Assembly: GCF_945277285.1 (NCBI RefSeq)
Contig: NZ_CALYPR010000003.1
Coordinates: forward strand, 186,001 to 250,000
DNA: 64,000 bases
Direction: 5' to 3'
DNA from: an uncultured Bartonella sp.
Lineage (GTDB): Bacteria; Pseudomonadota; Alphaproteobacteria; Rhizobiales; Rhizobiaceae
The notes under the pieces were generated by a model. That model was not told the DNA's origin. It searched no databases and worked only from the letters and a program-made list of their open reading frames with translations. Positions within the stretch are counted from its first letter, which is position 1. Each line of letters begins with the position of its first letter. Both the position numbers and the translations under genes were made by a program. Positions 18,590 through 28,376 of this stretch are shown piece by piece.

Positions 18590-19318
18590 CTATAGGTTTA
18601 TTGATATTGTGGAACCAAATATTTTTTCAAAAGTTTGTCTAAGAACCACATCAACGTCGTTCATTGAGACTGGTAGGCCGAGATCTACGAAACTGGTAAC
18701 ACCATGATCGGATATGCCGCATGGTACAATTCCTGAATAATGCTCCAGATCAGGTTCTACATTAAGGGCAATGCCATGAAAGCTTACCCATTTGCGCAAG
18801 CGAATACCAATAGCGGCTATCTTATCTTCGGCAAATTCGTTTTGTTTGGTCGCTGGGCGATCTGGGCGTACCACCCATACGCCAACCCTATCTTCCCGTC
18901 TTTCGCCTTTAATATTGAACTTTGCTAAAGTCTGGATTATCCATTCTTCCAAGGCACCAATAAATGCTCTGACGTCTTCTTTGCGTCGTTTAAGATCAAG
19001 CATAACGTAGATCACGCGTTGGCCAGGACCATGATAGGTAAATTCGCCACCGCGTCCCGTCTGATAAACCGGAAAACGGTCGGGTGATAACAAATCCGAT
19101 TTTATTGCACTGGTTCCGGCAGTGTAGATCGGCGGATGCTCTAACAGCCATATTCGCTCATTTGCTGTGCCTGTTGCAATTTTTCCAATATGCTCTTCCA
19201 TTTGTTGAAGTGCATAAGGGTATGGAACAAGCTTGTCACTTACCACCCACTCCACTGGCGGAGAGGGGATGCTTGGCAAAAAAACATGATTGAGATTCTG
19301 GCGTATTACATTTTTCAT
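18590..19318 (-). CDS. lipB: Octanoyl-[acyl-carrier-protein] protein N-octanoyltransferase LipB
   Basis: LipB moves octanoate from ACP to the lipoyl domains of 2-oxoacid dehydrogenases. 242 residues. The conserved [20 protein letters not shown] segment and the active-site lysine region ([19 protein letters not shown]) are present, and the catalytic cysteine is in [14 protein letters not shown]. The ATG is at 19318. Only 10 bp separate it from the GtrII-like gene downstream, an unusual partner for a lipoylation enzyme. Confidence 0.95.
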   Translation of the reverse strand: MKNVIRQNLNHVFLPSIPSPPVEWVVSDKLVPYPYALQQMEEHIGKIATGTANERIWLLEHPPIYTAGTSAIKSDLLSPDRFPVYQTGRGGEFTYHGPGQRVIYVMLDLKRRKEDVRAFIGALEEWIIQTLAKFNIKGERREDRVGVWVVRPDRPATKQNEFAEDKIAAIGIRLRKWVSFHGIALNVEPDLEHYSGIVPCGISDHGVTSFVDLGLPVSMNDVDVVLRQTFEKIFGSTISINL

Positions 19319-19732
19319 TGTTTGAATTAACTAACCATTATTAGTGTGCAAAAATAGAAGTTTATTTATTCTAAATCAAGTTACTAAACCATACCATTTT
19401 AACGTTAGAAACTGATAGCTAGAACATTCATGAAAATGTTTGTCGTTACGAATTAAAAAACAGAATAACCCGAAAGTTTGCGGTAAGAAATTATATATTC
19501 CGAAAATTTAAAAAATATTTTTAAAATAGGTTTGAGATATTATTTAGAATTCACAAAATATTATTTTTAAACATAGTTTTATCATCGATAAAAATAGCCG
19601 CTAGAACGCAGCTGCGAAAAATACAAATTCTCCAATGCCTGATAAGAAAAGTTGTTTTTGTTGATTGTAAATTTCGTATAATAAATCTTAATACCTTTAT
19701 CATTTCAAAAAACACAATTTTGTATTGGACTA
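19319..19732. other. AT-rich intergenic region upstream of lipB
   Basis: 414 bp, very AT-rich, between the 3' end of the TPM-domain gene and the start of lipB, both on the minus strand. It must hold the lipB promoter. I see no gene, strong hairpin or known motif. Confidence 0.5.
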
Positions 19733-20386
19733 CTAAATTTCTATTATATGGTCTGGTAGTTCATTTTTTGTATTTCTTTCTACCGGAACGTAATTTGAAA
19801 GTATATTTCCAGATTTTTCAATCGCTTCAATATAGGCTCCGGTTAGGTCATCATTACGTGCCTTTTTTATCATTTCGTCGATGATTGAAGTCCACGTTTC
19901 AAAAGGTACCTTTTCAGAAATTTTGCTATCGGCGATAACTTCCGCATAGCGTTCAGCCAAAGAAATAAAAAGTAAAATACCAGTTCTTTTCTTGGTATGA
20001 TTGATGTTTTGCGCGAGAAATTGTTTTATAGCGTTGTCGTGACAGACGTGTTTTTTAATTACAGTAGGTGTTATTGCCAACCTTAAAACAGGTATGACCG
20101 ATAAATAAAATAACCCTAAAAGATATATGATAAGTATCGCTAGGGCAAAGTAGTTAAGAGGTACATCGTGCCATCCCCAATGCAAGCCAAAAGCAACAGC
20201 AATTGAAATAAAAAAGACTGCTGCAGTCCAAACAAAAAATGAAATGAAAAAATAGCTATCGCTTTCTTTCGTGAAAATAGCAAATATTTCACCACTGGTC
20301 TTTTTTTCCGCTTCACGGATAGCTGCGCTGATTTTATCACGGTCAATAACGTTCAGCCGAGTTGATTTACCTATTCCTTTTACCAT
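19733..20386 (-). CDS. TPM-domain membrane protein
   Basis: 217 residues with a TPM (PF04536-like) fold split by hydrophobic segments: an N-terminal amphipathic helix (DRDKISAAIREAEKKTSGE), then two or three membrane segments around residues 46-110, then the TPM-like half with GILLFISLAERYAEVIADS and an Arg/Asp-containing tail. TPM proteins are linked to envelope or photosystem maintenance; their activity in bacteria is unclear. It overlaps the upstream TPM gene by 7 bp and ends the lemA-TPM-TPM unit. Confidence 0.75.
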   Translation of the reverse strand: MVKGIGKSTRLNVIDRDKISAAIREAEKKTSGEIFAIFTKESDSYFFISFFVWTAAVFFISIAVAFGLHWGWHDVPLNYFALAILIIYLLGLFYLSVIPVLRLAITPTVIKKHVCHDNAIKQFLAQNINHTKKRTGILLFISLAERYAEVIADSKISEKVPFETWTSIIDEMIKKARNDDLTGAYIEAIEKSGNILSNYVPVERNTKNELPDHIIEI

Positions 20387-21231
20387 CGACCAGATGCCCC
20401 ACCACCGCCAGATGAACCACCGCCGCCACCAAATCCACCGCCGAATCCACCAGAGCCTCCACCAAATCCCCCTCCAAGACCACCTCCAAATCCTCCTCTA
20501 CCGGAGCCTAGAAACCAGAGAACAAATACAATTCCAAGCCAACGATAACGACGGGGACCGACTTTTGTACCAAAAATTGACGCAAGTATCGGAAGAACGA
20601 CAAAAATAACAAATATGATGAAGGCCGCCACGTTAGTTATCATTTCCTGTTTTTGCTGCTGTTTCAGCTTTTCATGTTCAATTTGTAGGTGGGCTTTGAC
20701 ACGATCATCAAAATCGGCTTTGCTGCCAGTAAGAATATCTTTGATAGCAGCAACACCTTCCACAATGCCGTTTTCAAATTTACCTTCGCGGAAGTTTGGC
20801 AAAATCAATGTATTGATAATTACCGCTGAAAGAGCATCAGTGAGGACACCCTCTAAGCCATATCCTACTTCTATTCTTACATGTCTTTCGGTCGGCGCAA
20901 CGAGCAGCAGCACGCCATTATTCATCTGCTTTTGCCCTAACGCCCAACGTCTAAATAACGTATTTGAATAAGTTTCTATATCGTACCCCGAAAGGGTGGA
21001 TAAAGTTGCTACAACAATCTGATCACCAGTTTGACGCTCCAGTGCAGCGAGCTCTCGCGTCATTTTGTCTAGCGTAGAAGCACTAAGTAAATGTGCATTA
21101 TCTACAACCCTCCCAGATAAAACAGGAAAACTGTCTTTACCCGTTGCAACATTAATTGTTGTAATCGACCAGATAGCCAATCCAAAGATGATGAATAATC
21201 TTGTTAAAATTGGCCGATGAAAGAGTTTCAT
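20380..21231 (-). CDS. YgcG-like TPM-domain protein with glycine-rich tail
   Basis: 283 residues: a signal-peptide-like N-terminus (hydrophobic from about residue 10 to 30), a TPM domain (FPVLSGRVVDNAHLLSAS through GDQIVVATLSTLSG, then GVLLLVAPTERHVRIEVGYG), a charged helix rich in Lys and Gln, a transmembrane segment (FIIFVIFVVLPILASIFG), and a low-complexity Gly/Ser tail of about 45 residues ending ASGRW. This is the YgcG/Psb32 layout commonly encoded beside LemA. It overlaps lemA by 4 bp. Function is unknown. Confidence 0.83.
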   Translation of the reverse strand: MKLFHRPILTRLFIIFGLAIWSITTINVATGKDSFPVLSGRVVDNAHLLSASTLDKMTRELAALERQTGDQIVVATLSTLSGYDIETYSNTLFRRWALGQKQMNNGVLLLVAPTERHVRIEVGYGLEGVLTDALSAVIINTLILPNFREGKFENGIVEGVAAIKDILTGSKADFDDRVKAHLQIEHEKLKQQQKQEMITNVAAFIIFVIFVVLPILASIFGTKVGPRRYRWLGIVFVLWFLGSGRGGFGGGLGGGFGGGSGGFGGGFGGGGGSSGGGGASGRW

Positions 21232-21857
21232 TTATTGAACTCGACATGAGGTACTTTTTCTGCTGCTTCGTCAATTGAAAATGTTGGCATTGGCCTAGCA
21301 TCTCTAAACCATATCCATGTCCATATCATCGTCGGCATTGTTTTTATAGCGGTGTTGTAGACACGCACAGCTTCGATGTAATCACGCCGTGCAACAGCAA
21401 TGCGATTTTCTGTTCCTTCAAGTTGCGATTGCAGCGCAAGGAAGTTTTGATTTGCTTTCAAATCCGGATAATTTTCAGCTACTGCCATTAGTCGGGAGAG
21501 AGCACCGGTCAAATTCGACTGATTGTTGAGAAATTGTTGCATTGCTTCGGGATTATTGAGCATGGTTGCATCAATGTTTGTTTGCGTTGCTTTTGCTCGT
21601 GCTTCAACAACGCCGGTCAATACAGCTTGTTCATGTTGAGCATACCCTTTGACAGTTTCAACAAGATTCGGGATAAGGTCCGATCGCCGTTGATATTGAT
21701 TCAATACTTCACTCCAAGCAGCATGGGCTTTTTCTTCATTTGTAGGAATTGTATTGAAACCGCAGCCAACCAAAAGTGGCAAAAACAACGAAAGCATAAA
21801 GAAAATAAAAGGTAGCTGACCTGATTTGTTACCGTTATTTTGATACAAAGCTAGCAT
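21228..21857 (-). CDS. lemA: LemA-family protein
   Basis: 209 residues of the LemA family: an N-terminal membrane segment or lipoprotein signal (LLVGCGFNTIPT, with C32 in a lipobox-like position), then long antiparallel helices with NQYQRRSDLIPNLVETVKGY and YPDLKANQNFLALQSQLEGT, both family hallmarks. An internal Met (MLSLFLPLLVG) is an alternative start that would bring the hydrophobic core nearer the N-terminus. It is first of three overlapping genes; LemA and TPM proteins are commonly paired, but their role is not established. Confidence 0.88.
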   Translation of the reverse strand: MLALYQNNGNKSGQLPFIFFMLSLFLPLLVGCGFNTIPTNEEKAHAAWSEVLNQYQRRSDLIPNLVETVKGYAQHEQAVLTGVVEARAKATQTNIDATMLNNPEAMQQFLNNQSNLTGALSRLMAVAENYPDLKANQNFLALQSQLEGTENRIAVARRDYIEAVRVYNTAIKTMPTMIWTWIWFRDARPMPTFSIDEAAEKVPHVEFNK

Positions 21858-21969
21858 AACGCACCTCAGAAGTTAACAACAATGCTATTGAACATAGGTA
21901 CTGCCGGACAATTGAAAAGAGCTTTCTTAGGTATTTTATGAAATTCACCTTAAAATAGGTAAAAGTGCA

Positions 21970-22202
21970 TTAAAAATAGGTTTGGATATCATTATCTTCG
22001 CATAAAACAGCCAGTTGATGAAGCTTGACCACCATATCTTCAAGCAATGTCAAGATGCTGTAGACTGATAATTTCGACAAGAAAGAACCGAATAATATCG
22101 CGCAACCATTGCTCTAGCGAGACTTTAAATTGACGATAAGATGAATGCTTGTGCTGGACATAGCCAAAAATACAATTATCGTCGATTTATTTTATCGATC
22201 AT
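21970..22202 (-). pseudogene. Decayed small gene (about 78 codons, two frameshifts)
   Basis: On the minus strand, ATG at 22202 begins MIDKI. One base shift then leads into a frame reading IFGYVQHKHSSYRQFKVSLE and QWLRDIIRFFLVEIISLQ. A second shift leads into LEDMVVKLHQLAVLCEDND, ending with a stop at 21970. All three pieces are colinear, charged and protein-like, and join without gaps if two single-base changes are allowed. I do not recognise the protein. It sits between lemA and tRNA-Val. Chance alignment of open frames is possible, hence the modest score. Confidence 0.35.
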
Positions 22203-22303
22203 TCGACAAAAGCAAAAATGTGATTAGGTTTCTGGTCTTTCACCAGTTTTAGATTTCGAACAATCTAAAATATAACCAAAGTAGGCGGGATGTAAAAAGA
22301 ACG

Positions 22304-22379
22304 TGGTAGGCGATGAGAGACTCGAACTCCCGACATCCTCGGTGTAAACGAGGCGCTCTACCAGCTGAGCTAATCGCCC
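22304..22379 (-). tRNA. tRNA-Val (anticodon TAC)
   Basis: 76-nt cloverleaf on the minus strand: acceptor GGGCGAT/ATCGCCT, D-arm with AGCTCAGCTGGTAGAGC, anticodon arm CCTCG-TTTACAC-CGAGG with TAC, and T-loop GTTCGAG. ACCA at the 3' end is encoded. Read by eye; all stems pair. Confidence 0.95.
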
Positions 22380-22552
22380 GCTGTTACCTTAGCTTGGCAA
22401 CAACAGGAGCACTCTTTATGCAAAAGTTTTTGTAAACGCAAGAGAAAGATCACAGATAAATAATTTTTTTTACAAAAATCCAAAAAAGTCGGCATTTTTG
22501 GTGCTTTTTTGATAAAAAAATTTTTTTTATAAAAAAACTAACCGGTTGTCGC

Positions 22553-22581
22553 TTGACAGAAGCTGGCGAACACCTTAAACG
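22553..22581 (+). promoter_or_regulatory. Candidate sigma-70-type promoter of tRNA-Asp
   Basis: TTGACA at 22553-22558, 17-bp spacer, TAAACG at 22576-22581, about 40 bp before the tRNA-Asp 5' end. The -35 is perfect; the -10 is poor. Confidence 0.4.
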
Positions 22582-22619
22582 ACCGCTCACGCAGTCACAT
22601 TGACTGGCCTGAAAAGTGC

Positions 22620-22696
22620 GCGGGTGTAGCTCAGTTGGTTAGAGTGCCGGCCTGTCACGCCGGAGGTCGCGGGTTCGAGCCCCGTCACTCGCGCCA
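22620..22696 (+). tRNA. tRNA-Asp (anticodon GTC)
   Basis: 77-nt cloverleaf: acceptor GCGGGTG/CACTCGC with discriminator G, D-arm TAGCTCAGTTGGTTAGA, anticodon arm CCGGC-CTGTCAC-GCCGG with GTC, T-loop GTTCGAG, and encoded CCA. All stems pair by eye. Confidence 0.96.
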
Positions 22697-23191
22697 TTTT
22701 TCAGATATCCTTTTAAAACTCATCAGGGTTTACAGAGTTTTTTAATTTTCCAATAAGTTTGATTAATTTAGATCCTTTTGAAGGTTTTTATCGGTCGGTT
22801 GTGTCTTTTTGATACAAAAAAGTTTTCTATTATTACTGCTCGCCAAAACGTGACCTTGGCAATTCATCGGACAATACAGGATTATTAACGTGAATTTTTC
22901 TGCAGAAAGTATTATTCAATATATTGATTTTGTTATATTTTATTGAAAAAAGCGGTGTTTTTTCAATAAAAATTTTCGTTTAAATGCCGTTGGCTTTTGC
23001 ACTTATTGCACTTTAGTGATAGTGTTAACTCTTGCGTAAGAGCGTTCCGTAAGGTATCGCTTACCACAGTTTTGTCGCACGGCATGCCCTTTAAGCTGTA
23101 CGGGCGGGATTAACTTTAGAATCAACAAAATCGTTTTTATGGCGAATGTTGGTTGCGTTAATTCAGCACCTTTTAAAGGCAGAAGTGGACC
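22697..23191. other. Leader/promoter region of the nuo operon
   Basis: 495 bp between tRNA-Asp and nuoA. It contains a long perfect inverted repeat (22938-22971, separate entry) and a smaller one, GTAAG-gtatcg-CTTAC, near 23050-23065. No gene is visible. The nuo promoter is expected in the right half; I could not fix it by eye. Confidence 0.5.
22938..22971. repeat. Perfect 14-bp inverted repeat upstream of nuoA
   Basis: Arms TTTTATTGAAAAAA and TTTTTTCAATAAAA enclose the 6-nt loop gcggtg. The two arms are exact reverse complements. It could be a terminator closing the tRNA-Asp transcript, an operator for nuo, or a stem in a small RNA. The position, 240 bp after tRNA-Asp and 220 bp before nuoA, does not decide between these. 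Confidence 0.7.
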
Positions 23192-23557
23192 ATGACTGAT
23201 TTTATAAGTTCTTATTTGCCCGTATTGATCTTCATCATTGTATCTGCGTTAATTGCCGGTGTGCTTCTGATAATGCCGTACATCGTGGCTTACCGCTCTC
23301 CTGATCCGGAAAAACTTTCAGCATATGAATGCGGATTTAATTCATTTGACGATGCACGTATGAAATTTGACATCAGATTTTATCTGGTTTCGATTCTGTT
23401 TATTATTTTTGACCTTGAAGCTGCATTTTTGTTTCCTTGGGCAGTTTCGTTTGATGCAATTGGCTGGTTTGGTTTTCTGTCTATGATGGTGTTTCTTGCT
23501 GTGTTGACCGTCGGTTTTATTTACGAATGGAAAAAAGGAGCTCTTGAATGGGATTGA
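23192..23557 (+). CDS. nuoA: NADH-quinone oxidoreductase subunit A
   Basis: NuoA is a small membrane subunit at the junction of the peripheral and membrane arms of complex I. 121 residues with three hydrophobic segments and the conserved loop [25 protein letters not shown] (positions about 39-63), whose cysteine is conserved in the family. First gene of the operon; its 3' end overlaps nuoB by 10 bp. Confidence 0.97.
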   Translation: MTDFISSYLPVLIFIIVSALIAGVLLIMPYIVAYRSPDPEKLSAYECGFNSFDDARMKFDIRFYLVSILFIIFDLEAAFLFPWAVSFDAIGWFGFLSMMVFLAVLTVGFIYEWKKGALEWD

Positions 23558-24129
23558 TTCACGACAATTCGACATTGGTCGCTCCAAAGCCAAAAGGTAT
23601 TATTGACCCCAGCACCGGTAAATTGATTGGTGCTGACGACGAATTTTTCCAGAATATAAGTGGCGAACTTTCCGATAAGGGGTTTTTGGTCACTTCGGTT
23701 GATGCTCTAATCACGTGGGCCCGTACAGGATCCTTAATGTGGATGAGCTTTGGTCTTGCCTGCTGTGCAATTGAATTGATGCAATGTTCAATGCCTCATT
23801 ACGACAATGAACGTTTTGGTTATGCACCTCGTGCTTCACCGCGCCAGTCAGATGTTATGATGGTAGCTGGAACATTGACGAACAAAATGGCACCTGCATT
23901 ACGTAAAGTTTATGACCAGATGCCGGAGCCTCGGTATGTTATTTCGATGGGTTCCTGTGCAAATGGCGGCGGGTATTACCATTATTCCTATTCTGTTGTC
24001 CGTGGATGTGATCGCATCGTACCTGTTGACATTTATATTCCTGGTTGCCCGCCAACGGCAGAGGCTTTGCTTTATGGTGTACTTTTATTGCAAAAGAAGA
24101 TACGTCGCACTGGTTCTATTGAGCGGTGA
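23548..24129 (+). CDS. nuoB: NADH-quinone oxidoreductase subunit B
   Basis: NuoB binds cluster N2, the last Fe-S cluster before quinone, in the peripheral arm. 193 residues. Cluster cysteines are visible as the tandem pair in [10 protein letters not shown], then GSCANGGG and [13 protein letters not shown]. The ATG at 23548 lies behind aaaaaaggagctctt, a clear ribosome-binding site inside the end of nuoA. Confidence 0.98.
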   Translation: MGLIHDNSTLVAPKPKGIIDPSTGKLIGADDEFFQNISGELSDKGFLVTSVDALITWARTGSLMWMSFGLACCAIELMQCSMPHYDNERFGYAPRASPRQSDVMMVAGTLTNKMAPALRKVYDQMPEPRYVISMGSCANGGGYYHYSYSVVRGCDRIVPVDIYIPGCPPTAEALLYGVLLLQKKIRRTGSIER

Positions 24130-24144
24130 TGGGGAGAGCTTTTA

Positions 24145-24756
24145 ATGACTACTGAAGCACTAAAAGAGCTACAATCCTATCTCACCGAAAGGCTGGGAAC
24201 AGTTATTCAGGATTCTGTCTTTGCTTATGGCGAATTGACTATTTTGTGCAAACTGGATGAAATAGTAGATGTCTTATCTTTTCTAAAAGATGATTCACAT
24301 TGCCAATTTGTTGGTCTCGTTGATATTTGTGGTGTGGATTTTCCACAACGTGAAAAACGTTTCGATGTTGTTTATCATCTTTTGTCACCGCGTCATAATC
24401 TTCGTTTACGTGTAAAAGTTCAAACAGATGAAGATACTCCGGTGCCTTCCGCTTGCGGTGTTTACCCGGGCGCTGAATGGTATGAACGCGAAGCCTACGA
24501 TATGTACGGGATTTTGTTCTCTGGCCACCCCGATTTAAGACGTATTTTAACTGATTACGGTTTTGAAGGTCATCCACTGCGCAAAGATTTTCCGACGTCA
24601 GGTTTTGTTGAATGCCGCTATGACAATGAAATGAAACGCGTTATCTATGAACCGGTTGTTCTTCGTCAGGAAATGCGCAATTTTGACTTTATGTCGCCGT
24701 GGGAAGGAACAGAGTATGTTTTGCCGGGTGACGAGAAGGCTGAGGTTAAAAAATGA
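24145..24756 (+). CDS. nuoC: NADH-quinone oxidoreductase subunit C
   Basis: NuoC is the 30-kDa-type subunit of the complex I peripheral arm. 203 residues, separate from NuoD as is usual in alphaproteobacteria. Family motifs include [18 protein letters not shown]-type sequence (here [19 protein letters not shown]), [20 protein letters not shown] and the C-terminal [12 protein letters not shown] after ggggagagctttta. The stop overlaps the next small gene (ATGA), which is not a known nuo gene. Confidence 0.97.
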   Translation: MTTEALKELQSYLTERLGTVIQDSVFAYGELTILCKLDEIVDVLSFLKDDSHCQFVGLVDICGVDFPQREKRFDVVYHLLSPRHNLRLRVKVQTDEDTPVPSACGVYPGAEWYEREAYDMYGILFSGHPDLRRILTDYGFEGHPLRKDFPTSGFVECRYDNEMKRVIYEPVVLRQEMRNFDFMSPWEGTEYVLPGDEKAEVKK

Positions 24757-25067
24757 TTGGCTCAGCAAATAATTTGGTAAAAAAAGAAGTCCGGTACCTT
24801 TGCAATGCCGTGTCTTTTCAAACTGCCTCAAAAAACGTTAAAAGTGAGTGTTTGTCATTGGTTGATGTATCGTCAGCGGAGTGGCTGGCAAACTCATGGA
24901 GGGCAGATATGGTACCATCGGCACCAGCTTTTGATGATAATGACGGTTTTGTCCTTTCTGCTAAAATATTTGTTGATAAGAAGCCGGAATTTTATGAATT
25001 TTCAAATATTACTAAAAGGTCCACAGAGGCAGATGTTCTGGCTCGCTTTTCAGAGAAGAGGGGTTGA
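24753..25067 (+). CDS. Unrecognised 104-residue protein inserted between nuoC and nuoD
   Basis: I do not recognise this gene. It starts with an ATGA overlap with nuoC and ends 2 bp before the GTG of nuoD, so it is tightly embedded in the operon and probably translated by coupling. The protein has two cysteines (C16, C33), no membrane segment, an acidic middle ([16 protein letters not shown]) and a basic end (FSEKRG). No Fe-S motif or enzyme motif is visible. It could be a lineage-specific accessory or assembly factor for complex I, or a dispensable insertion. The tight overlaps favour a real gene. Confidence 0.7.
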   Translation: MIGSANNLVKKEVRYLCNAVSFQTASKNVKSECLSLVDVSSAEWLANSWRADMVPSAPAFDDNDGFVLSAKIFVDKKPEFYEFSNITKRSTEADVLARFSEKRG

Positions 25068-25069
25068 TC

Positions 25070-26260
25070 GTGGCTGAGGTCAATGTCCGTAATTTTAATA
25101 TCAATTTTGGACCCCAGCATCCAGCTGCGCACGGCGTGCTGAGAATGGTGCTTGAGCTTGATGGCGAGATTGTCGAGCGGGTCGATCCACATATAGGTCT
25201 TCTTCATCGTGGTACAGAAAAGCTGATGGAGACGAAAACCTATTTGCAAGCTACTCCTTATCTTGATCGGTTGGACTATGTTGCACCGATGAATCAGGAG
25301 CATGCTTTTGTTCTTGCAGTTGAAAAATTACTAGGAATCGTGGTTCCTAAACGCGGGCAACTTATTCGTGTTCTGTTTTCGGAAATAGGCCGTATTCTTA
25401 ATCATTTGTTGAACGTCACGACACAAGCGATGGATGTTGGTGCCCTTACTCCGCCTCTGTGGGGGTTTGAACAACGCGAAAAGCTTATGATCTTTTATGA
25501 ACGTGCTTGTGGCGCTCGATTGCACGCAAATTATTTTCGTCCGGGCGGTGTCCATCAGGATTTGCCTGAACAACTCGTTGAAGATATTGGGAAGTTCATT
25601 GATCCATTTTTGGTGTCTCTCGATAAACTGGATGCGCTGATTACACCAAACCGGATTTTTAAGCAGCGCAATGTTGATATTGGCGTCGTTAAAATCGAAG
25701 ATGCATGGGTGCGCGGTTTTTCTGGGGTCATGATTCGTAGTGCGGGGGTTCCGTGGGATTTACGAAAGAGCCAGCCCTATGAATGTTATGATGAAATGGA
25801 TTTTGATATTCCGGTTGGGAAGAATGGTGATTGTTATGATCGCTATCTGATCCGAATGGAAGAAATGCGGCAGTCGGCTCGTATTATGCGGCAATGTGTG
25901 GAACGTTTGCTAAGCACGGAAAAAGACGGGCCGGTTCTGGCAGTTGATCATAAAGTCACCCCACCAAGACGTGGTGCTATGAAAAGCTCAATGGAATCTC
26001 TGATTCATCATTTTAAGCTGTTTTCTGAAGGTTTTCATGTTCCCGCCGGCGAGGTTTATGCCGCTGTGGAAGCACCTAAAGGTGAATTTGGTGTCTATTT
26101 GGTATCGGAAGGGAAAAATAAGCCTTACCGTGTAAAATTGCGTGCCCCCGGTTATGCGCATTTGCAAGCAATGGATTTTCTGACACGTGGTCATATGCTT
26201 GCAGACGTTACCGCAATTTTGGGTTCTATTGATATTGTTTTTGGAGAGGTCGATCGCTGA
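25070..26260 (+). CDS. nuoD: NADH-quinone oxidoreductase subunit D
   Basis: NuoD is the 49-kDa-type subunit forming the quinone pocket with NuoB. 396 residues from GTG 25070 ([20 protein letters not shown]), the start seen across the family; a TTG two codons earlier is less likely. The N-terminal [13 protein letters not shown] histidine motif and [14 protein letters not shown] are present, as is the C-terminal FGEVDR. The stop TGA shares a base with the ATG of nuoE. Confidence 0.97.
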   Translation: MAEVNVRNFNINFGPQHPAAHGVLRMVLELDGEIVERVDPHIGLLHRGTEKLMETKTYLQATPYLDRLDYVAPMNQEHAFVLAVEKLLGIVVPKRGQLIRVLFSEIGRILNHLLNVTTQAMDVGALTPPLWGFEQREKLMIFYERACGARLHANYFRPGGVHQDLPEQLVEDIGKFIDPFLVSLDKLDALITPNRIFKQRNVDIGVVKIEDAWVRGFSGVMIRSAGVPWDLRKSQPYECYDEMDFDIPVGKNGDCYDRYLIRMEEMRQSARIMRQCVERLLSTEKDGPVLAVDHKVTPPRRGAMKSSMESLIHHFKLFSEGFHVPAGEVYAAVEAPKGEFGVYLVSEGKNKPYRVKLRAPGYAHLQAMDFLTRGHMLADVTAILGSIDIVFGEVDR

Positions 26261-26919
26261 TGTCTGTGCGCCGTCTTGCCAATGAAGCCATACAGCCAAG
26301 CACATTTTCTTTTAACGAGGAAAATTTGAAATGGGCTAAAAAGACTATCGCCAAATATCCGGAAGGCCGGCAAAGATCTGCAGTCATTCCTTTGCTGATG
26401 CGTGCGCAGGAGCAGGAAGGCTGGGTCACTCGAGCTGCCATTGAGTATGTCGCGGACATGCTGTCGATGGCTTATATAAGAGTTCTCGAAATTGCGACGT
26501 TCTATACGCAATTCCAGTTAAAGCCGGTCGGTACAAAAGCTCATGTCCAAGTATGTGGCACAACGCCTTGTATGTTGCGTGGCGCAGGTGAGCTGATCAA
26601 GGTATGCAAAAATAAAATTAATGAAGCGCCATTTGCTACCAATAAAGACGGCACCATGTCATGGGAAGAGGTAGAGTGTTTAGGTGCATGTGCAAATGCT
26701 CCTATGGTGATGATTTTTAAAGACACCTATGAAGATCTGACACCAGAGCGACTTGAAGAAATTATTGATGCTTTTGAAGCGGGTAAGGGGGGTACAGTTC
26801 CAGTAGGGCCACAAAATGGTAGAAAAACATCAGAGCCAATTACCGGTCTTACCTCATTGACAGACAGTATTGCTAAAACAACTCGGAAAAAATCTTCTGG
26901 AAAGACAGCGGAAAAATAG
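26260..26919 (+). CDS. nuoE: NADH-quinone oxidoreductase subunit E
   Basis: NuoE carries the N1a [2Fe-2S] cluster in the NADH-oxidising module. 219 residues: the thioredoxin-like core has [10 protein letters not shown] and CLGACANAP for the four cluster cysteines. Beyond residue about 170 there is a low-complexity tail ([19 protein letters not shown], then Thr/Lys-rich), longer than the roughly 165-residue E. coli protein but common in rhizobia. A 91-bp gap precedes nuoF. Confidence 0.96.
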   Translation: MSVRRLANEAIQPSTFSFNEENLKWAKKTIAKYPEGRQRSAVIPLLMRAQEQEGWVTRAAIEYVADMLSMAYIRVLEIATFYTQFQLKPVGTKAHVQVCGTTPCMLRGAGELIKVCKNKINEAPFATNKDGTMSWEEVECLGACANAPMVMIFKDTYEDLTPERLEEIIDAFEAGKGGTVPVGPQNGRKTSEPITGLTSLTDSIAKTTRKKSSGKTAEK

Positions 26920-27010
26920 AGATTAGTTTATGCTGAAAACAGCATATGAAAACGGAAAACAAACGCAAATAAGTGCGGTAACGTATTTTAAAAAAAGGAA
27001 AAGGTGAGAA

Positions 27011-28318
27011 ATGCTGGCAGATAGTGATCGCATCTTCACCAATATTTACGGTTTCAAGGATAAGTCTCTGAAAGGCGCAATGTCTCGCGGCTGTTGGGAT
27101 GGCACGAAAGCTATTCTCGAAAAGGGGCGCGATTGGATTATTAACGAGATGAAGGCGTCTGGTCTGCGTGGACGGGGTGGTGCCGGCTTTCCGACTGGTA
27201 TGAAATGGTCTTTTATGCCCAAGCAGAGTGATGGACGTCCACATTATCTTGTTGTAAATGCAGACGAATCGGAGCCCGGTACGTGTAAGGATCGGGAAAT
27301 TTTAAGACACGATCCCCATACTCTGATCGAAGGTTGTGTCATTGCAACTTTTGCGATGGGCGCACATACTGCCTTTATCTATGTTCGTGGCGAATATATT
27401 CGTGAACGTGAGGCCTTACAGACAGCTATTGATGAATGCTATGATGCCGGTCTTCTAGGTAAAAAGACGAAACACGGGCATGCTTGTGACATTATTGTCC
27501 ATCACGGTGCAGGGGCCTATATTTGCGGTGAAGAAACCGCGCTTTTGGAAAGTCTTGAGGGTAAGAAAGGCCAGCCGCGTCTGAAGCCACCTTTTCCTGC
27601 TAATATGGGTGTTTATGGATGTCCAACGACTGTTAACAATGTCGAGTCGATTGCTGTTTCGCCAACAATTTTGCGTCGGGGGGCATCTTGGTTTTCTTCT
27701 TTTGGACGTCCCAACAATGTTGGTACAAAATTGTTCATGTTTTCCGGTCACGTCAATACACCTTGTGTGGTTGAGGAAAGTTTGGGGCTGACATTTCGTG
27801 AACTTATTGAAAAGCATGCTGGTGGTATTCGTGGCGGCTGGGATAATCTCTTGGCGGTTATTCCTGGTGGTGCATCTTGCCCTGTCGTTCCGGGTGAAAA
27901 GATGCCAGATGCAATCATGGATTTCGATGGTATGAAGGCAATAGGCTCCTCGTTCGGTACGGGTGGAGCAATTGTCATGGATAAATCTACCGATATTATT
28001 AAGGCAATTTGGAGAATTTCTGCATTTTTCAAACACGAGAGCTGTGGCCAGTGCACACCGTGTCGTGAAGGAACAGGCTGGATGATGCGCCTTTTGGGCC
28101 GCATGGTCGAGGGAAGAGCACAAAAGCGTGAAATTGACCTTTTGTTTGAGGTTTCAAAACAAGTTGAAGGGCATACGATTTGTGCTTTGGGTGATGCTGC
28201 TGCTTGGCCCGTTCAGGCTTTGATCAGAAATTTCCGTCCTGAAATTGAAAAGCGTATCGATGATTATACGCGCAACGCTGACCAAAGTAGCAATATTACG
28301 TTTGAGGCGGCCGAATGA
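27011..28318 (+). CDS. nuoF: NADH-quinone oxidoreductase subunit F
   Basis: NuoF binds NADH, FMN and the N3 [4Fe-4S] cluster. 435 residues. The NADH/FMN glycine-rich segment is [16 protein letters not shown], followed by [15 protein letters not shown] and [16 protein letters not shown]. Cluster cysteines are in [12 protein letters not shown] and HTICALGD. The ATG follows aaaaaaggaaaaggtga. A 58-bp gap precedes nuoG. Confidence 0.98.
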   Translation: MLADSDRIFTNIYGFKDKSLKGAMSRGCWDGTKAILEKGRDWIINEMKASGLRGRGGAGFPTGMKWSFMPKQSDGRPHYLVVNADESEPGTCKDREILRHDPHTLIEGCVIATFAMGAHTAFIYVRGEYIREREALQTAIDECYDAGLLGKKTKHGHACDIIVHHGAGAYICGEETALLESLEGKKGQPRLKPPFPANMGVYGCPTTVNNVESIAVSPTILRRGASWFSSFGRPNNVGTKLFMFSGHVNTPCVVEESLGLTFRELIEKHAGGIRGGWDNLLAVIPGGASCPVVPGEKMPDAIMDFDGMKAIGSSFGTGGAIVMDKSTDIIKAIWRISAFFKHESCGQCTPCREGTGWMMRLLGRMVEGRAQKREIDLLFEVSKQVEGHTICALGDAAAWPVQALIRNFRPEIEKRIDDYTRNADQSSNITFEAAE

Positions 28319-28376
28319 TGACAGCAATTTTGAAGAATAAAGTTTTAAAGGTTAGGCGGTTTATCCGCGGACTGGA

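Noticed and set aside
20399-20520. Short repeats resembling a CRISPR or satellite array
   Set aside because: The repeats are the codons of the Gly/Ser-rich tail of the TPM-domain protein; spacing is irregular and explained by coding.
22261-22700. tRNA-adjacent integrase attachment site or genomic island
   Set aside because: The tRNA-Val and tRNA-Asp genes are intact, and I found no integrase gene or repeated tRNA 3' end nearby.
27455-28123. 222-codon open frame on the minus strand inside nuoF
   Set aside because: Antisense shadow of a highly conserved gene; the composition (Thr/Arg/Asn-rich) is not protein-like.
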